A stretch of 64,000 nt of DNA from Micromonospora radicis (GTDB lineage Bacteria > Actinomycetota > Actinomycetes > Mycobacteriales > Micromonosporaceae), in the NCBI RefSeq assembly GCF_003583405.1, contig NZ_QXEC01000006.1:173877-237876 (forward strand), given 5' to 3'. Of this stretch, positions 36,492 through 46,233 are shown one piece after another. How positions within the stretch are numbered: the stretch's first letter is position 1; each line of letters begins with the position of its first letter. The notes under the pieces were generated by a model. It worked only from the letters and a program-made list of their open reading frames with translations. It searched no databases and was not told the DNA's origin. The translations under genes and the position numbers were made by a program.

Positions 36492-39281
36492 TCAGCCGGT
36501 GTTGCGCATGCCCGCGGCGATGCCGTTGACGGTGGTGAGCAGCGCCCGCTCCAGCGCCGTACCGTCGCTGGGGGCGCGCCGCCCGCCCGGTGCGGTCACC
36601 ACCGCCCGACCGGCGGCACCCGAGTCGCGGTACTGGCGCAGCAGCGCCACCTGCAGGTGGTGCAGCGGCTCCAGGTAGGTGTCGCGGACCGCCAGGGTGC
36701 GCTGCAACACCGGGGAGTTCTCCAGCAGATCCGGCGAGTCGGTGATCGCCAGCACCTCGCGCCGGGTCAGCTCGTACTCCTCCTCGATCTTCGTGAAGAT
36801 CGGGTGCAGCTTCTTCGGGACCAGGGTCTCCACGTACCGGCGGGCGATGCCCAGGTCGGTCTTGGTCAGCATCATCTCCACGTTCGACAGGAACGTGCGG
36901 AAGAAGTGCCAGTTGCGGTGCATCTCGGTCAGCACGTCGGCCAGCCCGGCCTCCCGGGCGGCGGCCAGACCCGAACCGACCCCGAACCAACCGGGCACGA
37001 TCTGCCGGGTCTGCGTCCAGCCGAAGACCCACGGGATGGCCCGCAGCCCGGACAGGCCGGCACCGGTGTTCGGCCGCTTCGCCGGCCGGGAGCCGATGTT
37101 CAGCGCGCCGAGCAGCTCGGTCGGCGTGGACGCCCAGAAGTACTCCGGCAGGTCCGGATCCTCCACCAGCGACCGGTACCGCCGGTACGCCGACTCGGAG
37201 ACCTGGTCCATCGTCGCGTCCCAGCGCTCCAGCATCTCGGCCGGCTGCCGGGGCGCGGTGTGCAGCAGGGTCGCCTGGAGCACGGCGGCCACGGTCAGCT
37301 CCAGGTTCTCCCGGGCCAACGCGGGCAGCGTGTACTTGTCGGAGATGACCTCACCCTGCTCGGTCACCTTGATCGCCCCGTCCAGCGTGCCGTACGGCTG
37401 GGCCAGGATCGCGTCGTGGGTGGGGCCACCACCGCGGCCCACCGTGCCGCCCCGACCGTGGAACAGCCGCAGGTGCACCCCGTGCCGGGCGGCCACGTCC
37501 CGCAGCGCCCGCTGCGCCCGGTGGATCGACCACTGGCTGGTGGTGATGCCGGCCTCCTTGTTGGAGTCGGAGTAGCCCAGCATCACCTCCTGCACGTCGC
37601 CCCGGGCCGCCACCAGCGCCCGGTACGCGGGCAGCGACAGCAGTTCGTCGAGCAGCTCACCACCGGAGTTCAACTCGGCCGGGGTCTCCAGCAGCGGCAC
37701 GAAACCGATCCGGGCCCGCCCGCTGTGCACGTCGACCAGCCCGGCCTCGCGGGCCAACAGCACCGCGGCGAGTACGTCGTCCACGCCGAGGGTCATCGAG
37801 ATGATGTACGACTCGATCACCTCGCTGCCGAACCGGTCCTGCGCCTCCCGGATGGTGCCGAAGACGTCGAACGTCTTGCGGGCCGACTCGGTCAGCGGGG
37901 TGTCCGCGGTGGACAGCGGACGGCGCCCGGTCAGCTCGTCGGCGAGCAGCTTGGTGCGCTCCAACCGGGTCAGCGACGGGTAGTCGGAGACCTCGCCGAC
38001 CGCCGTGTACAGCTGGGTGAGCACCTCGTGGTGCTTCTCGGCGTGCTCCCGGACGTCCATGGTCGCCAGGTGCAGGCCGAACGCGGAGACGGTCCGGATC
38101 GTCGAGGCGAGCCGGCCGACGGCGGTGAGCTGGCCGGAGTTGCGGGCCAGCGAGGCGCGCAGCAGTTCCAGGTCGGCGATCAGCTCGGCCGAGCCCCGGT
38201 AGTCCCGCCCCGGCACGTGCGGCGTGCCCTGGCGCAGCCGGGCCCGGGTGTTGGCCAGCTTGGCGCGTACGCAGCGGGCCTTGAGCCGGTACGGCTCCTC
38301 GGCGTTGACCCGGCGGAACCGGGGTGCCACCTCGGGCAGCGCGTCCAGGTCGGCGGCGAGGCTGGCGGAGAGGTCCAGCGACACGCCGCGCAGCCGGCGG
38401 GACACCGACACCTCGTTGATCAGCTCTTCCATCGCCGTCTCGGTGGCCGAGAGCCCGTGCTCGTGCTGGATCGCCAGCACCTCGCGGGTCACCGTCGGGG
38501 TGACGAACGGGTTGCCGTCGCGGTCACCGCCGATCCAGGTGCCGAAGGTCAGCGGGCGCGCCGTCGGCGAGGTCTCCACGCCGAGCGTACGCAGCGTCTC
38601 GGCGAGGTCGTCGAGCACCTGCGGGGCGGCCTCGGCGTACAGGTCGCGCAGGTAGTAGATCGCGTTGCGGGCCTCGTCGGTCGGGTCCGGTCGGTCCAGC
38701 CGCAGCTCGTCGGTCTGCCACATCAGGTCGAGCAACTCGGCCAGTCGCCGGTTCGCCGGGCCCTCGTCGCTGGCGCCGTAGAGGATCGCGTTGGCCGTCT
38801 CGGCGTCCAGCTCGTCGGCGATGGCGCGCAACTTGGACAGGATCGACCGGCGGGCGGCCTCGGTCGGGTGGGCGGTGAAGACCGGGCGCACCGCCAGCCG
38901 GCGGGCCACCGCGGCGATCTCCTCCGCCGGCACCCCGCGCTCGGAGATCATCTTGGCCGCCTGATCGAGCCAGCCGCCGTGCACCGCCCGACGGCGGCGC
39001 AGGTCGCGGGCCCGGTGCACCTGCTCGGTGATGTTGGCCAGGTGGAAGTAGGTGGAGAAGGCGCGGGCCAGCTTGGTGCCGGTGGTCACATCGAGCCCGC
39101 CGAGCCGGCGGGCGGCGGCCGGCGCGTCGGTACGGACCTGGGCGCGGATCTCCTCGACCAGGTCGAGCAGGGGGCGCCCCTCCTGGCGGGCCAGGGTCTG
39201 CCCGAGCAGGGTGCCCAGCCGGCGGATGTCGGCGCGTAGAGCGGCGTCGGGGCCGTCGTGATCGTGCTGGTCGGTCACCAT
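36492..39281 (-). CDS. ppc: Phosphoenolpyruvate carboxylase
   Basis: 929 aa, typical for bacterial PEPC. Catalytic His138 lies in [12 protein letters not shown]; the signatures [13 protein letters not shown] and [15 protein letters not shown] are intact, and the C-terminus ends [10 protein letters not shown] as in nearly all family members. It carboxylates PEP to oxaloacetate to refill the TCA cycle, the opposite direction to PckG in this window. ATG 39281 has GAGGAG upstream. A perfect 14-bp palindrome lies 22 bases upstream of the start. Confidence 0.97.
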   Translation of the reverse strand: MVTDQHDHDGPDAALRADIRRLGTLLGQTLARQEGRPLLDLVEEIRAQVRTDAPAAARRLGGLDVTTGTKLARAFSTYFHLANITEQVHRARDLRRRRAVHGGWLDQAAKMISERGVPAEEIAAVARRLAVRPVFTAHPTEAARRSILSKLRAIADELDAETANAILYGASDEGPANRRLAELLDLMWQTDELRLDRPDPTDEARNAIYYLRDLYAEAAPQVLDDLAETLRTLGVETSPTARPLTFGTWIGGDRDGNPFVTPTVTREVLAIQHEHGLSATETAMEELINEVSVSRRLRGVSLDLSASLAADLDALPEVAPRFRRVNAEEPYRLKARCVRAKLANTRARLRQGTPHVPGRDYRGSAELIADLELLRASLARNSGQLTAVGRLASTIRTVSAFGLHLATMDVREHAEKHHEVLTQLYTAVGEVSDYPSLTRLERTKLLADELTGRRPLSTADTPLTESARKTFDVFGTIREAQDRFGSEVIESYIISMTLGVDDVLAAVLLAREAGLVDVHSGRARIGFVPLLETPAELNSGGELLDELLSLPAYRALVAARGDVQEVMLGYSDSNKEAGITTSQWSIHRAQRALRDVAARHGVHLRLFHGRGGTVGRGGGPTHDAILAQPYGTLDGAIKVTEQGEVISDKYTLPALARENLELTVAAVLQATLLHTAPRQPAEMLERWDATMDQVSESAYRRYRSLVEDPDLPEYFWASTPTELLGALNIGSRPAKRPNTGAGLSGLRAIPWVFGWTQTRQIVPGWFGVGSGLAAAREAGLADVLTEMHRNWHFFRTFLSNVEMMLTKTDLGIARRYVETLVPKKLHPIFTKIEEEYELTRREVLAITDSPDLLENSPVLQRTLAVRDTYLEPLHHLQVALLRQYRDSGAAGRAVVTAPGGRRAPSDGTALERALLTTVNGIAAGMRNTG

Positions 39282-39303
39282 GCGCTCCTCACGTTAGTAC
39301 GAA

Positions 39304-39317
39304 GGACAGCGCTGTCC
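39304..39317 (-). promoter_or_regulatory. Perfect palindrome upstream of ppc
   Basis: GGACAGCGCTGTCC, 14 bp. A possible -10 box TACTAA lies between it and the start, so the palindrome falls near the -35 or upstream activator position. It is a candidate operator for anaplerotic control. Confidence 0.4.
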
Positions 39318-39350
39318 GACTGCCCCCGATCGTATCCGCGAAGGGCCGCT

Positions 39351-39405
39351 GGGCAGGAGGGGCCCCTTGTTGTCGCCTTTTGTGTGGGAGGCGCCCCTGG
39401 CTAAC
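39351..39405. repeat. GGGGCCCC-type intergenic repeat, low confidence
   Basis: AGGAGGGGCCCCTTGTT and, 20 bases on, GGAGGCGCCCCTGGCTAAC look like paired, partly palindromic segments with AAC/GTT ends. The segment lies between ppc and the convergent-facing 3' end of the next gene. It could be a terminator for the gene to its right or a dispersed repeat. Confidence 0.35.
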
Positions 39406-39429
39406 GCGGTGGCCGTGGAGAACCGGACA

Positions 39430-40458
39430 TCAGCGCTGGTCGGGTGTGCGATGGCGGCCCGCGGGGGCGGTGTCGCGACGGCCCCGGACCAGGGCTGCGG
39501 TGATCAATCCCACGATTCCGGCGGCCACCCAGATCGCCAGCCCGACTCCCGGCCACCGGGCCGCCCGGCCGTCGAAGTAGACCGCCGACTTGATCAGGTC
39601 GGTGGCGAGCCCCGGCACGTTCCAGCGGTGCATGCCGCGCAGCACCGAGGGCAGGAACTCCGGCGCGTAGACGCCACCGGAACCCGGGTTGCCGAGCACC
39701 ACCAGCAGCAGGATCACCAGACCGGTGCCGAACAGCCCGAGCCAACCCTGTACCGCCGCGGCCACCATGGCGGCGGCGAACGCGGCCAGGGCGCCCACGG
39801 CGGCGATCGTCGGGACGTGGTCCGGCCACACCCCCAACACCGGACCGACGAGTACCGCACCGACGATCCCGAGCAGCACGGCGTGTACCGCGAGCGCGGC
39901 GATCCGCAGCCCGGCCCCGCGCAGCCCACGGGGCGCGGTACCCAGCGAGACACCGAGCACGGTCGAGGCCAGGTAGCCGCCGAGCACGAACCCGATGGCG
40001 AGGTAGAACGGCACCAGGCCGCGTGGGTCGTCGGGCGAGACCGGCACCCGGTCGGTCACCTGCACCGGCACCTCGGCCTGCTGACCGGCCGTGGTGACCA
40101 CCTGCCGGACCACCTCGGTGGCGGCGGGGGCGGAGGCGCTGGCCAGGGTGAGCGCCAGCGCGCCGTCGCCTGCGGAGGTGAGCGTCGCGTACACGTCGCG
40201 CCCGTCAAGCGCGGCCTCGGCTGCGGCGGGATCGGCGTACGTGATGGCTTTGACGCTGGTGGTGCGCTGCCGGATCGCGACGAGCAGCGCCTGGGCGGGC
40301 TGGTCGCCCCGGACCACGCCGACCGGGATGTCCCGAGGCGTCGGTGCGTGCAGCGCACCGACGTACGCGGCGATGAAGGCCGACGCCAGGATCAGCGTCC
40401 CGACCAGCAACGCGACGGTACGCGGCAGCCACTCGCGCACCGCGCTCTCCTCGCCCAC
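39430..40458 (-). CDS. YhgE/Pip-like (ABC-2 fold) membrane protein
   Basis: 342 aa. One N-terminal helix (TVALLVGTLILASAFIAAYVGAL) is followed by an external domain (DIPVGVVRGDQPAQALLVA ... YADPAAAEAALDGRDVYATLT) and five or six C-terminal helices including LVPFYLAIGFVLGGYLASTVLG. This is the layout of DUF3533/YhgE-Pip and ABC-2 permease-like proteins, often involved in export or envelope stress. No ATPase partner is adjacent. GTG 40458 is 6 bases after TAGGCT (leaderless). Confidence 0.8.
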   Translation of the reverse strand: MGEESAVREWLPRTVALLVGTLILASAFIAAYVGALHAPTPRDIPVGVVRGDQPAQALLVAIRQRTTSVKAITYADPAAAEAALDGRDVYATLTSAGDGALALTLASASAPAATEVVRQVVTTAGQQAEVPVQVTDRVPVSPDDPRGLVPFYLAIGFVLGGYLASTVLGVSLGTAPRGLRGAGLRIAALAVHAVLLGIVGAVLVGPVLGVWPDHVPTIAAVGALAAFAAAMVAAAVQGWLGLFGTGLVILLLVVLGNPGSGGVYAPEFLPSVLRGMHRWNVPGLATDLIKSAVYFDGRAARWPGVGLAIWVAAGIVGLITAALVRGRRDTAPAGRHRTPDQR

Positions 40459-40541
40459 CCCGCCAGCCTAGAAGCGAATGAACCCCATTTGTGGCTTTTA
40501 TCGGCGGGAAAACCGCTAGTGGTGATCGGTAACGTCACGAC

Positions 40542-41582
40542 ATGACGTCGTTGATCTACCCACCGAAACCCCGGCCCGGCGACCGGGTCGCGGTGGTGTC
40601 ACCCTCCGCCGGCCTGCCAGCCCTCTTCCCCCACGTGTACGAATTGGGACTGCGCCGGCTGCGCGAGGAGTACGGCCTCGAACCGGTGGAGTACCCGACC
40701 ACCCGGATCATGGGTGCCGACCCGCGCGACCGGGCCCGGGACCTGACCGCCGCCTTCGCCGACCCCACGATCACCGCCGTGCTGGCCACCGTCGGCGGCG
40801 ACGACCTGATCACCGTCACCCCGCACCTGGACGACGCGGTGCTGCGGGCCAACCCGAAGCCCTACTTCGGCTACTCCGACAACACCAACCTGCTCAACCA
40901 CCTGCACCGGCTGGGCATCGTCAGCTACCACGGCGGCTCAGTGCTGGTGCACCTCGGCCGCCCCGGCAAACTGCACCCGCTGACCGCCGACTCGCTGCGC
41001 GCGGCGCTGTTCACCGCCGGCTGGTACGACCTGACCCCGGCGCCGAAGTGGGGCGACGAGCCGAACGACTGGAACGACCCCGGCTGCCTGGCCGACGAAC
41101 CGGTGATGTTTCCCAGCGAGGGCTGGCGCTGGCAGGGCCCGGCGACGGTGGTGGAGGGCCGTATCTGGGGCGGCAACCTGGAGGTGCTGCACTGGCTGCT
41201 CGCCGCCGACCGGGTCGGCGCTGCCGCGTCGTTGGCCGGCTCGGTCTTCCTGCTGGAGACCTCCGAGGAATTGCCGCCCGCCATCGAGGTCTACCGGATA
41301 CTCCGCAACCTCGGCGAACGCGGCCTGCTCGCCACCTTCCCCGCCGCGCTGGTCGGCCGAGCCAAGGCGTGGGAGTTCGCTCGCCGCCTCACCCCAACCG
41401 AAAAGCAGGCGTACGCCGAACAGCAGCGCGCCGCCATCACCCGCGCCTTCGCCGAGTACGCCCCCCACGCCGTGCTGGTCTTCGACGTCGACCTCGGCCA
41501 CACCGACCCGCAGTTGATCGTCCCCTACGGCGGCGAAGTCCGTATCGACGCGATCAACGAACGAATCTCGGTCCGCTACTGA
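40542..41582 (+). CDS. S66 family LD-carboxypeptidase / MccF-like peptidase
   Basis: 346 aa. The Ser-Glu-His triad of the family is visible: Ser112 in YFGYSDNTNLL, Glu214 in IWGGNLEVLHW and His320 in DLGHTDPQLIVPYG. Family members trim L,D bonds in recycled peptidoglycan peptides, or, in the MccF branch, inactivate microcin C-like antibiotics by cleaving an amide bond. Length and the GGNLEVL form lean towards the MccF-like branch. ATG 40542 is 6 bases after TAACGT, so it is leaderless. Confidence 0.9.
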   Translation: MTSLIYPPKPRPGDRVAVVSPSAGLPALFPHVYELGLRRLREEYGLEPVEYPTTRIMGADPRDRARDLTAAFADPTITAVLATVGGDDLITVTPHLDDAVLRANPKPYFGYSDNTNLLNHLHRLGIVSYHGGSVLVHLGRPGKLHPLTADSLRAALFTAGWYDLTPAPKWGDEPNDWNDPGCLADEPVMFPSEGWRWQGPATVVEGRIWGGNLEVLHWLLAADRVGAAASLAGSVFLLETSEELPPAIEVYRILRNLGERGLLATFPAALVGRAKAWEFARRLTPTEKQAYAEQQRAAITRAFAEYAPHAVLVFDVDLGHTDPQLIVPYGGEVRIDAINERISVRY

Positions 41583-41587
41583 CCCGG

Positions 41588-41626
41588 CTCTTCGGGCGGG
41601 CCCCCGTCTCTTCGGGCGGGCCCCGA
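41588..41626. repeat. Two tandem copies of a 20-bp unit after the S66 gene
   Basis: CTCTTCGGGCGGGCCCC(C)G at 41588-41607 and 41608-41626, starting 5 bases after the stop codon. Confidence 0.85.
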
Positions 41627-41650
41627 TGCGAGGGGCCCGGCTAGGCATGA

Positions 41651-41836
41651 TCACGCTCGTTCCATGAACGCAACGTTGTTGCGTTTGGGCCGGGCGCGGG
41701 CGCGAACGTCAAGTGCCTGAGCAGCGGTGGTGAGCAGGTCGGCGGCAGTGTCGGTGAGCGATCCCAGGTCGGCCCCGGACCAAGATCTCAGAAGGTCGCC
41801 ACGAGCCGGGGCAATGGCGGGGTGGCGTGATTTCAC
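41651..41836 (-). CDS. Small hypothetical ORF inside the cassette
   Basis: 61 aa from GTG 41836; the frame is open to 41947. The sequence is HPAIAPARGDLLRSWSGADLGSLTDTAADLLTTAAQALDVRARARPKRNNVAF, moderately hydrophilic and helical. The start lies within the 42-base palindrome and no ribosome site is seen; the stop lies in the left inverted repeat. It may be a gene fragment. Confidence 0.3.
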   Translation of the reverse strand: MKSRHPAIAPARGDLLRSWSGADLGSLTDTAADLLTTAAQALDVRARARPKRNNVAFMERA

Positions 41837-41867
41837 AGAGAAATTTTTATTTCTGACTGAAATCACG
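41826..41867. repeat. AT-rich double-stem palindrome, copy 1
   Basis: CGTGATTTCA-CAG-AGAAAT-TTTT-ATTTCT-GAC-TGAAATCACG: a 10-bp outer stem, a symmetric 3x3 internal loop, a 6-bp inner stem and a 4-base loop. Very AT-rich for this chromosome. It shares its architecture with the element at 54069. Confidence 0.85.
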
Positions 41868-41971
41868 ACCGTGCCACACAATGCCCCCGCAGCGGGACGG
41901 CCGCAGACCACACCAAGTCGGCGATGACCGTCCGGCGCGAGCCCCACCGGCTGCGGCGCGGGTGCCTGTGG

Positions 41972-42166
41972 CTAATCGGCGTGCTGGTGTGGGCGGTTCT
42001 GCTTGATCCACGCCTCAACTGCGTCGCGGTCCCAGATCCGCATCCGGCCGTTGCCGACCACGTCAATCGGATCAGGAAAGCCTGGCCTGCGGACGATCTC
42101 GGTGGCGCGCGTGCGTGACACCCCGCCGAGCATCTCGGCCACGTCAGCCAGCGCGGCAAGTCTCAC
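41972..42166 (-). CDS. AlpA/Xis-like helix-turn-helix DNA-binding protein
   Basis: 64 aa. [52 protein letters not shown] is the MerR-like winged-helix fold of AlpA, excisionases and plasmid replication helpers. GTG 42166 lies 6 bases after TACGGT, so it is leaderless. In intact actinobacterial integrative elements such genes stand next to rep and int genes; neither is present here. The small size and isolated position suggest a remnant or a cassette-specific regulator. Confidence 0.78.
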   Translation of the reverse strand: MRLAALADVAEMLGGVSRTRATEIVRRPGFPDPIDVVGNGRMRIWDRDAVEAWIKQNRPHQHAD

Positions 42167-42426
42167 GTCGCGACCGTAGGCAGGTCAGGGGTTGTCACTT
42201 AGCCACTTGCCTACTTGGCGGTGATGAAGTGGCCACTCGTTCCGTGAACGAGCGTGATCATGCCGGGCTCCGAGTGCCGGACTCCACGGCGCGTGGCTAC
42301 CGGAGCGGACGGGGCGGATCGTCGGGCCGGGGAGATAGTGTCGGAAGGTGGAACCCCCCCCGTCCGGATGGACGAGGGGTGATCGTCGTGCCGTCGCCAT
42401 CGTCGTGCCCTGCCTCGGAAGTGATC

Positions 42427-45400
42427 ATGACTGCGCTCACCGGATTGTTCGCCGCTGCTCTGGCCGACCCGGGCCTGGCCCGGGTCCGTGACCTGGCGCG
42501 CTCCGGTGCCGCCCAGGTCGACGGCCTCGACCTGACCGCCCCGCCGGCACTGCGCCCGTTCGCGGTCGCCGCCGTCGCGGCCGAGCCGGCCGAGGGCACC
42601 GCGGCCACAACGGGCGTCGAGGTGTCGGGTGCGGTTGGCGGCGGTGCGGGGCGGCCGGTGCTGGCGGTGACCGCCACCAGCCGGGAGGCCGAGGACCTGG
42701 TCGCCGCGCTGGGCAGTCTGCTGCCGGCGGAGCAGGTGGCGATCTTCCCAAGTTGGGAGACGCTGCCGCACGAGCGGCTGTCGCCACGCTCCGACACGGT
42801 CGGCCGGCGGCTGGCGGTGCTGCGCCGACTCGCCCACCCGGACGCCACCGACGCGCAGGGGAGCACCGGGCCACTGCGGGTGGTTGTCGCGCCGGTCCGG
42901 TCGGTGTTGCAGCCGCAGCTCAAGGGGCTCGGCGACCTGGAACCGGTGCGGCTGGCCGCCGGGGAAGAGGCGGATCTGGAACAGGTCGCCCGCCGGCTGA
43001 CCGACCTGGCGTACGCCCGGGTCGATCTGGTCACCAAGCGGGGCGAGTACGCCGTGCGCGGCGGCATCCTGGACATCTTCCCGCCCACCGACGAGCATCC
43101 GTCCCGGGTCGAGTTCTGGGGCGACGAGGTGGAGGAGATCCGTACCTTCGCCGTGGCCGACCAGCGCACCATCGAGCAGGTCGCCCAGCTCTGGGCGCCA
43201 CCCTGCCGGGAACTGCTGCTCACCCCGGCCGTGCGGGAGCGGGCCGCCGTGCTGGCCGGGCAGCATCCGGAGCTGGCCGAGATCCTCGACAAGCTGGCCG
43301 GCGGCGTACCGGTCGAGGGGATGGAGTCGCTGGCCCCGGCGCTGATCGGCGGGGACTCGATGGAGCTGCTGCTGGACTGCATGCCGGCGGGCACCCACGT
43401 ACTGCTCTGCGACCCGGAGCGGATCCGCACCCGCGCGCACGACCTGGTGCGTACCTCGGACGAGTTTTTGCAGGCCAGTTGGGCCGCGGCCGCCGTCGGT
43501 GGGCAGGCCCCGATCGACCTCGGCGCCGCCGCCTTCCGCACCCTGGCCGACGTACGCGCGCACGCCGCGACGCTGCGCCAGCCGTGGTGGACGCTGTCCC
43601 CGTTCGGTCTGGCGGAGCCGGCGGGTCCGGCCGCGACCCGGCAGCCGTGGGAGGACGAGCCGACGGCGGTCGACGTGACCCCCGACGACGCGATCGCGGT
43701 CAGCCTGGCCGCCCAGCCCGCCCCGCTCTACCACGGCGAGACCGCCCGAGTGGTCGACGACCTGAAGCGGTGGGCCGGGGAGGGTTGGTCGATCGCGCTG
43801 GTCTTCGAGGGGCACGGTCCCGCCCAGCGGGCGGTGGAGGTGCTCCGCGACGGCGGCCTCGGCGCGCGGCTGACCGAGCAGGTGCCGGCCGCGCCCGCGC
43901 CGGGCGAACTGCTGGTCACCTGCGGCAGCCTGACCGGTGGCTTCGTCGCCGAGGCGGCCCGGTTCGTGCTGCTCACCGGCAACGACGTGACCGGTGGTCG
44001 GGGTGTCTCGACCCGCGACATGCGCAAGATGCCGAGCCGGCGGCGCAACACCATCGACCCGTTGGAGCTGCGCGCCGGTGACCACGTGGTGCACGAGCAG
44101 CACGGCATCGGCCGGTACGTGGAGCTGGTGCAGCGTACGGTCAACGGCGCCTCCCGCGAGTACCTGGTGATCGAGTACGCCCCGAGCAAGCGCGGCCAGC
44201 CCGGCGACCGGCTCTTCGTCCCCACCGACCAGCTCGACCAGCTCAGCCGGTACGTCGGCGGCGAACAGCCGACGCTGCACAAGATGGGCGGCTCGGACTG
44301 GCAGAAGTCCAAGGCACGGGCGCGTAAGGCGGTCAAGGAGATCGCCGCCCAGCTGATCCAGCTCTACGCCGCGCGCAAGGCGTCCAAGGGCCACAACTTC
44401 GGGCCGGACACCCCGTGGCAGCGGGAGTTGGAGGACGCCTTCCCCTGGCAGGAGACGCCGGACCAGCTCGCCGCCATCGAAGAGGTCAAGCGGGACATGG
44501 AACAGAGCATCCCGATGGACCGGCTGATCTGTGGCGACGTCGGCTACGGCAAGACCGAGATCGCGGTACGGGCGGCGTTCAAGGCGGTGCAGGACGGCAA
44601 GCAGGTCGCGGTGCTGGTCCCGACCACCCTGCTGGTGCAGCAGCACTACAACACCTTCGCCGAGCGGATGAGCCAGTTCCCGGTGACGATCCGGCAGCTG
44701 TCCCGCTTCCAGACGCCCAAGGAGTCCGAGCAGGCCCTGGAGATGGTGGCCAACGGCACCGCCGACGTCGTCATCGGCACCCACCGGCTGCTGGCCTCGG
44801 CCACCCGGTTCAAGTCGCTGGGGCTGGTCATCGTCGACGAGGAGCAGCGCTTCGGCGTCGAGCACAAGGAGCATCTGAAGTCGATGCGGGCCGCGGTCGA
44901 CGTGCTGAGCATGTCGGCCACCCCGATCCCGCGCACCCTGGAGATGGCGATCACCGGTATCCGGGAGATGTCCACCATCGCCACCCCGCCGGAGGAGCGG
45001 CACCCGGTGCTCACCGCCGTCGGGGCGTACGACGACCGGCAGGTGGCCGCCGCCATCCACCGCGAGCTGCTGCGCGACGGTCAGGTCTTCTACCTGCACA
45101 ACCGGGTGGAGTCGATCGAGCGGGCGGCCCGGCGGCTGCGGGAGCTGGTGCCCGAGGCCCGGGTGGCGGTGGCGCACGGCCAACTGGGCGAGGACGCCCT
45201 GGAGAAGGTGATGGTCGGCTTCTGGGAGAAGGAGTTCGACGTGCTGGTCTGCACCACGATCGTGGAGTCCGGCATCGACATCCCGAACGCCAACACGCTG
45301 ATCGTGGAGCGGGCCGACCTGCTCGGCCTGGCCCAGTTGCACCAGATCCGGGGCCGGGTCGGTCGGGGCCGGGAGCGGGCGTACGCGTACTTCCTGTACC

Positions 45401-46116
45401 CGCCGGACAAACCGCTCACCGAGCACGCGCACGAGCGGCTGGCCACCATCGCCCAGCACACCGAGCTGGGCGCCGGCATGTACGTGGCGATGAAGGACCT
45501 GGAGATCCGGGGCGCCGGCAACCTGCTCGGCGGCGAGCAGTCCGGGCACATCGAGGGCGTCGGGTTCGACCTGTACGTGCGGATGGTCGGCGAGGCGGTG
45601 TCGGCGTTCAAGGGCGAGCGTCCCGAGGAGGAGACCGACGTCAAGATCGATCTTCCGGTGGACGCGCACCTGCCGCACGACTACGTCGGCGTGGAACGGC
45701 TGCGCCTGGAGATGTACCGCAAGCTCGCCGAGGCGCGCGACGACGAGCGGCTGCGCGAGGTCGCGGCCGAGATGACCGACCGGTACGGCGAGCCGCCCGC
45801 CCCGGTGCAGAACCTGCTCGCGGTGGCCCGGTTCCGGCTGCTGGCCCGCCGCTACGGCCTGACCGACGTCAGCATGCAGGGCAAGCACATCCGGTTCGGC
45901 CCGCTGCCGCTGCCCGACTCCAAGCAGCTGCGCCTCAAGCGCTACCACCCCGACTCCGTCTACAAGTCCGCCCTCGACCAGGTAAGCGTCCCTAGGCCGA
46001 CGACCCGCCGGATCGGCGGAGACCCCCTCCGCGACCAGCCCCTGCTCGACTGGTGCGCCCAACTTCTGGCCGACGTCCTCGGCGCCCCCGCCACCCCGAC
46101 CCCCTCACCCCGTTGA
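42427..46116 (+). CDS. mfd: Transcription-repair coupling factor
   Basis: 1229 aa, close to the family norm. Domains in order are a UvrB-like damage-recognition module (with [26 protein letters not shown]), the RNA polymerase-interacting domain ([20 protein letters not shown]), a RecG-like translocase with Walker [10 protein letters not shown] (about 702-710) and DEEQ box (about 803), TRG motif region, and the TRCF C-terminal domain. It removes stalled RNA polymerase and recruits UvrA. ATG 42427 follows GGAAG; a -10-like TAGTGT lies near 42334. Its stop codon lies inside hairpin element D. Confidence 0.97.
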   Translation: MTALTGLFAAALADPGLARVRDLARSGAAQVDGLDLTAPPALRPFAVAAVAAEPAEGTAATTGVEVSGAVGGGAGRPVLAVTATSREAEDLVAALGSLLPAEQVAIFPSWETLPHERLSPRSDTVGRRLAVLRRLAHPDATDAQGSTGPLRVVVAPVRSVLQPQLKGLGDLEPVRLAAGEEADLEQVARRLTDLAYARVDLVTKRGEYAVRGGILDIFPPTDEHPSRVEFWGDEVEEIRTFAVADQRTIEQVAQLWAPPCRELLLTPAVRERAAVLAGQHPELAEILDKLAGGVPVEGMESLAPALIGGDSMELLLDCMPAGTHVLLCDPERIRTRAHDLVRTSDEFLQASWAAAAVGGQAPIDLGAAAFRTLADVRAHAATLRQPWWTLSPFGLAEPAGPAATRQPWEDEPTAVDVTPDDAIAVSLAAQPAPLYHGETARVVDDLKRWAGEGWSIALVFEGHGPAQRAVEVLRDGGLGARLTEQVPAAPAPGELLVTCGSLTGGFVAEAARFVLLTGNDVTGGRGVSTRDMRKMPSRRRNTIDPLELRAGDHVVHEQHGIGRYVELVQRTVNGASREYLVIEYAPSKRGQPGDRLFVPTDQLDQLSRYVGGEQPTLHKMGGSDWQKSKARARKAVKEIAAQLIQLYAARKASKGHNFGPDTPWQRELEDAFPWQETPDQLAAIEEVKRDMEQSIPMDRLICGDVGYGKTEIAVRAAFKAVQDGKQVAVLVPTTLLVQQHYNTFAERMSQFPVTIRQLSRFQTPKESEQALEMVANGTADVVIGTHRLLASATRFKSLGLVIVDEEQRFGVEHKEHLKSMRAAVDVLSMSATPIPRTLEMAITGIREMSTIATPPEERHPVLTAVGAYDDRQVAAAIHRELLRDGQVFYLHNRVESIERAARRLRELVPEARVAVAHGQLGEDALEKVMVGFWEKEFDVLVCTTIVESGIDIPNANTLIVERADLLGLAQLHQIRGRVGRGRERAYAYFLYPPDKPLTEHAHERLATIAQHTELGAGMYVAMKDLEIRGAGNLLGGEQSGHIEGVGFDLYVRMVGEAVSAFKGERPEEETDVKIDLPVDAHLPHDYVGVERLRLEMYRKLAEARDDERLREVAAEMTDRYGEPPAPVQNLLAVARFRLLARRYGLTDVSMQGKHIRFGPLPLPDSKQLRLKRYHPDSVYKSALDQVSVPRPTTRRIGGDPLRDQPLLDWCAQLLADVLGAPATPTPSPR

Positions 46117-46174
46117 TCATGAACCTGTTGTCCCGACACGCCGACGTGGGCGGGTAACAACTTCATGATCAACG
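46111..46174. repeat. Intergenic hairpin element D
   Basis: Perfect 13-bp arms CGTTGATCATGAA (46111-46123) and its inverse (46162-46174), continued inward by GTTGT/ACAAC and CCCG/CGGG with small bulges. C-rich left and G-rich right borders. The left arm contains the mfd stop codon. The arm sequence is the same as in element C. Confidence 0.88.
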
Positions 46175-46233
46175 GAGGGGGTGGGCCGGGGTGGTCGGGT
46201 GCGGGACCGGTGGGGCATGAGAGAGTGGCCGGC

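Larger units (their letters stand above)
41644..42264. mobile_element. 621-bp cassette bounded by perfect 19-bp inverted repeats
   Basis: GGCATGATCACGCTCGTTC at 41644-41662 and its exact inverse at 42246-42264; a further GAACG match lies just inside each end, within TTC-CRT-GAA mini-palindromes. Between them are a leaderless AlpA/Xis-like gene, a second small ORF and a 42-base palindrome. No transposase, integrase or clear target duplication is seen (only GGCT is common to the flanks). It could be a miniature mobile element, an integrative-element remnant or an invertible segment. Confidence 0.55.

Noticed and set aside
36657..39239. 860-codon open frame opposite ppc
   Set aside because: Shadow of a fully conserved PEP carboxylase.
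42211..46062. 1283-codon open frame opposite mfd
   Set aside because: Shadow of the mfd reading frame, with composition artefacts and no domains.
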